This document shows positions 1 through 3,886 of a DNA stretch of 6,565 nt, in pieces; position 1 is the stretch's first letter; each line of letters starts with the position of its first letter. The notes below the pieces were generated by a model. The model worked only from the letters and a program-made list of their open reading frames with translations. It was not told the origin of the DNA and made no database searches. Source of the stretch: Kangiella sp. (GTDB lineage Bacteria > Pseudomonadota > Gammaproteobacteria > Enterobacterales > Kangiellaceae); the NCBI GenBank assembly GCA_026195755.1, contig JAPHRL010000328.1:1-6565 (forward strand), given 5' to 3'. Made by a program: the position numbers and the translations under genes.

Positions 1-377
1 AAATAAATATTAGAAGTTAATGCATGAGCTCTTGTTACCAGGGTTTTGTTTTTAGAGTTCTGAATTAATTCTTCAAGCTGACTTGTTGAATCCTCAAACT
101 GTCCTTCCAATGCTAATGAGTGCGCACTAAAGAGTTGGAACAGCTCTTTCTGCTTTATATCTAACTCTATGTAACTTTCTTTCAGAAACTTGATATTTTC
201 TTTTGCTAAAATGATATTTGAAGTTTTATCAACTTCAATTTTCTCAAGAATATCATCATAACTCTCCAGTTTCCCTTCCGCCTGAACAACCGCTATAGGT
301 AATAGCGACAGTATTATTACCACTATTTTCATAATTAAACTCGAACTTATCATTTTGTGTTCATTTATAGACATCAT
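1..377 (-). CDS. Exported TPR-like protein, N-terminal part (runs off the window)
   Basis: This open frame runs from an ATG at 377 to the window edge without a stop, giving 125 visible residues. The chosen start lies 5 nt after a very good Shine-Dalgarno (GGGAGGGAG, 383-391). In-frame ATGs at 374, 353 and 332 are alternatives; the one at 332 would give a compact 18-residue signal peptide (MKIVVIILSLLPIAVVQA). A hydrophobic segment ending in VVQA, then EGK, suggests export by Sec and cleavage near residue 33. The mature part is a paralogue of the upstream gene: LFSAHSLALEGQFEDS and TRAHALTSNIY match YKSHSLLMAGDYQQA and AQAYSMQAVIY there. It starts 24 nt beyond the last base of that gene, so the two are probably co-transcribed. 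The family is common as the periplasmic sensor part of diguanylate cyclases and kinases, but the C-terminus that would show this is outside the window. Function is unknown. Confidence 0.75.
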   Translation of the reverse strand, partial: MMSINEHKMISSSLIMKIVVIILSLLPIAVVQAEGKLESYDDILEKIEVDKTSNIILAKENIKFLKESYIELDIKQKELFQLFSAHSLALEGQFEDSTSQLEELIQNSKNKTLVTRAHALTSNIY

Positions 378-382
378 CTCTA

Positions 383-391
383 CTCCCTCCC
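383..391 (-). promoter_or_regulatory. Strong ribosome binding site that decides the start at 377
   Basis: Read on the minus strand the bases are GGGAGGGAG, placed 5 nt before two consecutive ATG codons (377 and 374). The site lies in the short gap after the upstream TPR gene. It favours the longer N-terminus over the in-frame ATG at 332, which has only a weak GAG before it. Confidence 0.6.
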
Positions 392-400
392 TGCCTGTGT

Positions 401-1465
401 TCATTCTATGCTCTCCATTGCAAGATAGTATGCCATTTTGCGTTGCTTTAACTGCAACTGAATTTGTCTTTCCGTATCAATATACAATTGGTAATACTCA
501 ATCGCTTTGTTGTTATCTCCAAGATTCGAATAGGCAGTTGCCAATATTCTGGTGGACTCTTTTTTATGTGGCAGATAATCGTCAGTGGTTTCAGCAGCGA
601 ACGCTCTCTCTGCATATTTTACTGCTTCTTCATTTTTCTTTAGTTTTAGATACATATCTGCAATTTTAATAAGCCCACTAACTTCTCCAATATCCCAATC
701 TAAAGCTTGGAATCTGTCCTGTATGAGCTCAAGTTTTTTTAAACTTTCTTTGCCGTTTTTTTCCGAAAGGTTTATTGATGCTAACTCTTGTGAAGCTAAT
801 AGGTAAAAAAGGTCTTGGCCGGAGCTTTTACAGTTTTTACTCGCCTCAAAAAAATAGCCTCTTGCTTTATCATAATTTTGAAGCTGGACTTCTATACTCC
901 CAGAATTGAAATATGCATAACATAATTCCTTCTCTAACCCAGCTTTACTAACCTCCTTCAAATAGCTGTTTGAGTACTCGTACGCCTTATCAACAAAACC
1001 TACTTCTGTATATATGGTGGCCGCATTTGCTAATACTGTTTTTATCGCTCTAGAGTCAGTTAAGTCATTTAGCATTAATCTTGCTTTCTCAATATTTACG
1101 AAAGCATTCATGAACTCTGAATTACTTGCATAAATAACTGCCTGCATCGAATAGGCTTGCGCCTTAACGTCAGGATTTCGATTAGTTTCCAATAAGTTAT
1201 TAAGAAGGGTAGTGGCTTGTTGATAATCACCGGCCATTAACAGGCTATGACTTTTATATAGCGCAAACCGACTGGATTGCGACTCATTAAACTGCTCTTT
1301 CGACAACTCTAAATCAGCAATATGCTGAGCGCCGGCTTTGGGGTCAGACGTTAATAACTGCTGCGCTTCATCTAATCTCGCCTCTAAACTCTGAACTGCA
1401 AAAGCCCCTGATGCTACCAAAAGTAGCATCAAACAAATGCATAGTGTTATAAAGAAAGACTTCAT
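401..1465 (-). CDS. Exported TPR-repeat protein (354 aa), no output domain
   Basis: The protein begins with a typical Sec signal peptide: Lys2, a hydrophobic stretch to about residue 20, and cleavage after AFA at residue 23. The remainder is all-helical and falls into about seven TPR-like units near residues 63-93, 103-133, 143-172, 182-210, 222-250, 263-292 and 305-333. The last units are the most canonical (IADMYLKLKKNEEAVKYAERA, then LATAYSNLGDNNKAIEYYQ in a shortened reading). After a short charged helix (TERQIQLQLKQRK) it stops at MESIE. There is no second membrane segment and no GGDEF, kinase or HD domain. In related TPR diguanylate cyclases a coiled coil, membrane helix and output domain follow at about this point, so this may be a truncated or specialised sensor half. 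Alternatively it is a periplasmic protein-protein interaction scaffold. It follows precursor B by 112 nt and precedes a paralogue. Its ribosome site is weak (AGGG about 11 nt upstream). I do not recognise a specific gene. Confidence 0.8.
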   Translation of the reverse strand: MKSFFITLCICLMLLLVASGAFAVQSLEARLDEAQQLLTSDPKAGAQHIADLELSKEQFNESQSSRFALYKSHSLLMAGDYQQATTLLNNLLETNRNPDVKAQAYSMQAVIYASNSEFMNAFVNIEKARLMLNDLTDSRAIKTVLANAATIYTEVGFVDKAYEYSNSYLKEVSKAGLEKELCYAYFNSGSIEVQLQNYDKARGYFFEASKNCKSSGQDLFYLLASQELASINLSEKNGKESLKKLELIQDRFQALDWDIGEVSGLIKIADMYLKLKKNEEAVKYAERAFAAETTDDYLPHKKESTRILATAYSNLGDNNKAIEYYQLYIDTERQIQLQLKQRKMAYYLAMESIE

Positions 1466-1510
1466 ACAGTAACTACCCTATCATCCATTCCCATAATACT
1501 CCCTGACTGA

Positions 1511-1538
1511 GGCTGTATGCCTAGCTTAGCATACAGCC
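1511..1538 (-). other. Stem-loop between precursor B and the TPR gene
   Basis: GGCTGTATGC (1511-1520) and GCATACAGCC (1529-1538) form a perfect 10-bp stem with an 8-nt loop. It lies 40 nt downstream of the precursor B stop codon. Read on the minus strand no U-run follows (TCAGTCAGGG), so it is not a normal intrinsic terminator. It could protect the 3' end of a processed precursor mRNA, weaken read-through into the TPR genes, or be a protein-binding palindrome. Confidence 0.5.
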
Positions 1539-1577
1539 CATATAACTGTACGTTTTTCAAACACCCTATTTTAAATT

Positions 1578-1799
1578 TTACTTTTTTACCAGGTGAATAA
1601 TACCGGTAATTACAAGTTCAGCATCCTGCCCAAGTATTGCTGACACCTGTCTCTTGTCTCCGGACATAATTGCCTTTATTTCTTGTTCTTCTAAACCAAT
1701 CTTCTGCATTACTGCCATCGGATTCTCAATATAAGATTGTTTTAGCTTTGAGTCTTCACTCAATTGAATAATGAACTCTTCTAGTTTTTTCTTTGACAT
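1578..1799 (-). CDS. Borosin precursor peptide B (SonA-like), 73 aa
   Basis: This is a probable RiPP precursor for the neighbouring N-methyltransferases. Residues 1-57 form an acidic helical leader with LEEFIIQLSEDS at 6-17, Tyr23, NP at 26-27, Met31, GL at 35-36 and SGDK at 46-49. This matches, from memory, the borosin-binding domain of Shewanella SonA, and also the broader LigA/NHLP-type leader pattern. The tail AELVITGIIHLVKK (60-73) is hydrophobic. Its LVI (62-64) lines up with the LVI of the SonA core, where Leu and Ile backbone amides are methylated, so Leu62 and Ile64 are the first candidates. There is no Cys. It starts at an ATG 6 nt after a strong GAGGGAG site (1806-1812). It lies 70 nt downstream of methyltransferase B and has a candidate promoter of its own. 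A database may call it an Os1348-type NHLP protein or hypothetical. Function is inferred from homology and context. Confidence 0.8.
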   Translation of the reverse strand: MSKKKLEEFIIQLSEDSKLKQSYIENPMAVMQKIGLEEQEIKAIMSGDKRQVSAILGQDAELVITGIIHLVKK

Positions 1800-1831
1800 A
1801 CCGCACTCCCTCTTTTATTAAAATAATAAGC

Positions 1832-1847
1832 TACTGTTTATACAGTA
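1832..1847. promoter_or_regulatory. 16-bp palindrome, possible operator over the -10 box
   Basis: TACTGTTTATACAGTA is an inverted repeat with 6-bp arms (TACTGT/ACAGTA) and a 4-nt centre. It covers the proposed -10 hexamer of the precursor B promoter, which is where a repressor would sit. It resembles a LexA half-site pair, but the spacing between CTGT and ACAG is 4 nt rather than 8. On the plus strand six T follow it, but no plus-strand gene lies upstream that would need a terminator. Confidence 0.35.
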
Positions 1848-1865
1848 TTTTTTACTAAAACCCAA
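1837..1865 (-). promoter_or_regulatory. Candidate sigma70 promoter for precursor B
   Basis: On the minus strand TTGGGT (1860-1865) is separated by exactly 17 nt from TATAAA (1837-1842). A start site would fall about 30 nt before the ribosome binding site of precursor B. It begins 5 nt before the end of the methyltransferase B stop region, so the precursor could be made in excess over the enzymes. The -35 hexamer matches the consensus only in its first three bases, so this is a candidate from pattern alone. Confidence 0.35.
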
Positions 1866-1869
1866 CTCC

Positions 1870-2694
1870 CTACCCGTGAGCAATATCTTCTGGTTTTAAG
1901 CCCATTTTTTCCAATACATCAATATTGAGCTCAAGATTTCTTATTGGAGGAATAACCAGAGTCGTTTTTGTAGACATTTCTGTATTGGGTAGATCCTTTA
2001 GTTTCAAGTACTCAATTCTCGGCATTTCGATTGGTAGAACTGCTGCTTCATACAGAATCACTTCATGAGATGATGGATACCACTCCTCTAGCCTCTCAAC
2101 AAAAGACTCAACCCATTCGGGTCTGGTTTCAAATTGAGTTGCTGTATGTTCACCAACTATACCAATCTGCCACATAATGGCGTAGGCAGCGTTATTAAGC
2201 GATTGATTATAAAACAAAAACTGGGAGGCTTCGTATCCTTGTATACCGTGTACACCCGGGTCTATACCAATATCTGCGTAGAGACACGCCTCAGCTGAAA
2301 TTCCTGGCTCCATTATCGCTCGGAAACCTTCCTCTCTGGCTTTATCAATGGTTAAACGAGGTACACAAGCAAACACACCAGCATGACCGTAAAAAGCACC
2401 ACACACCCTTGTACCTTTCCTGACTTCATCCATCATCGCTTCAATCATTTCTTCGTATGACTGCATGCGGTATTTCCCAACGCCATAATACGGCTGTAAA
2501 CTCACAACATTAGGATTGAGTCTCTCCAACCAACGCTCAGCCAATGTATGAGGCATCAATGCAAAAACAATATCCGCCTTTTGAATATAGTCTTTTGCGA
2601 TTACAGAAATCTGTCCCCCAAGATTCATACCTGTACTGACAGCAATAAATTCGCCTTCCTTGGATAAATTACGATTTGTATTAGACATTGTCAT
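1870..2694 (-). CDS. Borosin peptide alpha-N-methyltransferase B (SonM-like), 274 aa
   Basis: This enzyme should transfer methyl groups from SAM to backbone amides of the precursor core. It has the tetrapyrrole-methylase fold. The glycine loop STGMNLGGQIS (20-30) replaces the usual GxGxGD of cobalamin enzymes. CGAFYGHAGVFA (98-109) and GISAEACLYADIGIDPG (131-147) follow, and both are close to SonM. The active-site residues known from SonM (two Tyr and one Arg near 58-71, one Tyr at 93) correspond to Tyr70, Arg76, Tyr80 and Tyr102. YEASQFLF (154-161) and GEHTATQF (181-188) are also shared. Length is normal for a split enzyme; no precursor is fused at the C-terminus. ATG 2694 has AAGAGA 5 nt upstream; ATG 2688 is an in-frame alternative. 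It is a clear paralogue of the enzyme 66 nt upstream. It is probably homodimeric and cytoplasmic, by analogy. Family assignment is firm; substrate choice between the two precursors is inferred. Confidence 0.88.
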   Translation of the reverse strand: MTMSNTNRNLSKEGEFIAVSTGMNLGGQISVIAKDYIQKADIVFALMPHTLAERWLERLNPNVVSLQPYYGVGKYRMQSYEEMIEAMMDEVRKGTRVCGAFYGHAGVFACVPRLTIDKAREEGFRAIMEPGISAEACLYADIGIDPGVHGIQGYEASQFLFYNQSLNNAAYAIMWQIGIVGEHTATQFETRPEWVESFVERLEEWYPSSHEVILYEAAVLPIEMPRIEYLKLKDLPNTEMSTKTTLVIPPIRNLELNIDVLEKMGLKPEDIAHG

Positions 2695-2760
2695 TAATTT
2701 CTCTTTTTATAATATAGCGTTTTGCGGCTCGGATTCGAGTGAGAGCTTACCTGGCTCAAA

Positions 2761-3561
2761 TTATCTCTTTGCAATTTCCGACGCCGTAATACCATATACT
2801 TTTAAGTTTTCTTCATTCACAGTTAACTTTTCCGCAGGAGGTATTACAAGAGTTGAGATCAACTTCAACTCTTCTTGTTCTAACTCATCCAGTCTCACGG
2901 TATCTTTTCTTACTTTATCAATTGGTAAAACTTGAGCTTCATAAATAGTTACTTCATGATTTGGTGGATACCACTTCATTAAATATTCTACAAACTTTCT
3001 AATTCTATTTTTAGTTGTTGAGAGCTTCTTGGCAGTGTGCTCGCCCACCAACCCGATTTGCCATAAAATCAAGTAAGCTTTATTGTTTGGAGTATGATTA
3101 AAAAATAAGAACTGTGAAGCCTCATAACTTTGCACACCAAAATTCCCCGGATCAATGCCTAAGTCAGCATATAAGCAGGCCTCAGCTGAAATTCCTGCCT
3201 CCATATAAGCATGGTACCCTTCAGCTTGGGCTTGTCTTATGGTTTCATGAGGCGCCCAAGCAAACACACCTGCATGCCCATAAAAGGCACCACATACACT
3301 TTTACCCAATCTAACCACTTTCATCATCATGGATACCATTTCTTCATAGGTATCCATTCGATGCTTACCTTCGGCATATAAGCTTTGCAAGCTAACTACT
3401 TTTTTTGCTACCTGCTTTAACCACTCTTCAATAACAGGATGAGGTACAAGGCAAAATACCACATCTGCATTTTTTAGCTCACTTAGACTTCTTACAGATA
3501 TGTGACCAGCCAGTAGCATACCAGTACTAACCGCCACAAACTGGCCACTCTTTTTAGACAA
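2761..3561 (-). CDS. Borosin peptide alpha-N-methyltransferase A (SonM-like), 266 aa, TTG start
   Basis: This is a second SAM-dependent backbone N-methyltransferase of the SonM type. The SAM loop is STGMLLAGHIS (12-22). The catalytic set matches the paralogue: Tyr62, Arg68, Tyr72 and Tyr94. CGAFYGHAGVFA (90-101), GISAEACLYADLGIDPG (123-139), YEASQFLF (146-153) and VGEHTA (172-177) are nearly identical to methyltransferase B, while the C-terminal third has diverged. It opens with TTG only 5 nt after the precursor A stop codon. The AGAGG ribosome site (3571-3575) overlaps the end of the precursor frame, 9 nt before TTG, so translation is probably coupled to precursor A. No ATG in this frame lies upstream before a stop. 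Adjacency suggests precursor A is its substrate. A role in cobalamin or siroheme synthesis, the usual automatic label for the fold, is unlikely given the altered SAM loop and the precursor next door. Confidence 0.88.
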   Translation of the reverse strand: MSKKSGQFVAVSTGMLLAGHISVRSLSELKNADVVFCLVPHPVIEEWLKQVAKKVVSLQSLYAEGKHRMDTYEEMVSMMMKVVRLGKSVCGAFYGHAGVFAWAPHETIRQAQAEGYHAYMEAGISAEACLYADLGIDPGNFGVQSYEASQFLFFNHTPNNKAYLILWQIGLVGEHTAKKLSTTKNRIRKFVEYLMKWYPPNHEVTIYEAQVLPIDKVRKDTVRLDELEQEELKLISTLVIPPAEKLTVNEENLKVYGITASEIAKR

Positions 3562-3566
3562 GTTTC

Positions 3567-3800
3567 TTAACCTCTTGCTGCTAATCCCTCACTGAACATT
3601 TTAATAATCGTGATACAATTTGTTTTATCGCCAATTACCTCATCGATCGCACTTTTGTCATTAGATGAGAGTATTTCAACTTCTCTATTGCTTAAGCCCG
3701 CTTCTTTCATTGTAGTGACTGGGTCAATACAATAATTCTGATATAAGTGGCTATCTTCCGATAACTGTATTAAAAAATGCTCTAATGTTTTGTTAGACAT
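3567..3800 (-). CDS. Borosin precursor peptide A (SonA-like), 77 aa
   Basis: This is the probable substrate of the adjacent N-methyltransferases. Its leader aligns without gaps with precursor B up to Gly57. Shared positions include L6, E7, F9, IQLSEDS at 11-17, L19, Q21, Y23, P27, M31, GL at 35-36, E40, DK at 48-49 and G57. After Gly57 the two have nothing obvious in common: this one reads DKTNCITIIKMFSEGLAARG (58-77). The hydrophobic CITIIKMF (62-69) is the likely methylated part, and SEGLAARG a follower that may be trimmed. Cys24 and Cys62 are present, unlike in precursor B. The start ATG has an ideal AGGAG 6 nt upstream (3807-3811). It is the first gene after the gcvP terminator, so it probably heads the operon. 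Identity as a borosin precursor rests on leader similarity and on the 5-nt spacing to the methyltransferase; modification sites are inferred. Confidence 0.82.
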   Translation of the reverse strand: MSNKTLEHFLIQLSEDSHLYQNYCIDPVTTMKEAGLSNREVEILSSNDKSAIDEVIGDKTNCITIIKMFSEGLAARG

Positions 3801-3849
3801 AGGTATCTCCTGTTTGTATTGAATTACTCTATATATACGATCAACTACA
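3801..3849 (-). promoter_or_regulatory. Probable promoter and leader region of the borosin operon
   Basis: A new promoter is expected here because a strong terminator closes gcvP just upstream and the AGGAG of precursor A lies at 3807-3811. The region is AT-rich, with TATATATA at 3830-3837, TTGTAG at 3845-3850 and TTGATC at 3839-3844 on the minus strand. I could not pair these into a convincing -35/-10 set with 16-18 nt spacing. The location is therefore supported by context, not by a clear box. Confidence 0.3.
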
Positions 3850-3875
3850 AAAAAGCCAGCAAACGCTGGCTTTTT
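3850..3875 (-). terminator. Intrinsic terminator after gcvP
   Basis: AAAAAGCCAGC (3850-3860) and GCTGGCTTTTT (3865-3875) form a perfect 11-bp stem with a 4-nt loop, 11 nt after the gcvP stop codon. Read on the minus strand the GC-rich core is followed by six T, the classic form. The A-run on the other side makes it potentially active in both directions. Confidence 0.9.
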
Positions 3876-3886
3876 GATGTTACTTA

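Noticed and set aside
401..1465. Pseudogene of a TPR diguanylate cyclase broken by a frameshift
   Set aside because: After the stop at 401 no continuing cyclase sequence appears in the gap, and a new gene with its own strong ribosome site starts within 24 nt. A short stand-alone protein is the simpler reading, although an old deletion cannot be excluded.
1832..1847. LexA (SOS) box in TACTGTTTATACAGTA
   Set aside because: The arms look right, but LexA needs CTGT and ACAG eight bases apart; here only four bases separate them. Kept as an unnamed palindrome.
2726..2757. Hairpins in the 66-nt gap between the two methyltransferase genes
   Set aside because: CTCG/CGAG and GAGC/GCTC pairs are only 4 bp long and have no T-run after them; too weak to call a terminator or attenuator.
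1870..3561. Cobalamin or siroheme methyltransferases (the usual label for this fold)
   Set aside because: The SAM loop reads STGMxLxGxIS rather than GxGxGDxxLLT, no other cofactor genes are present, and leader-core precursors lie immediately beside both enzymes.
1578..3800. The two small proteins as Nif11-type or LigA-domain proteins unrelated to borosins
   Set aside because: The leader pattern overlaps with these families, but the 5-nt linkage to a SonM-like enzyme, the match to SonA and the hypervariable hydrophobic tails favour borosin precursors.
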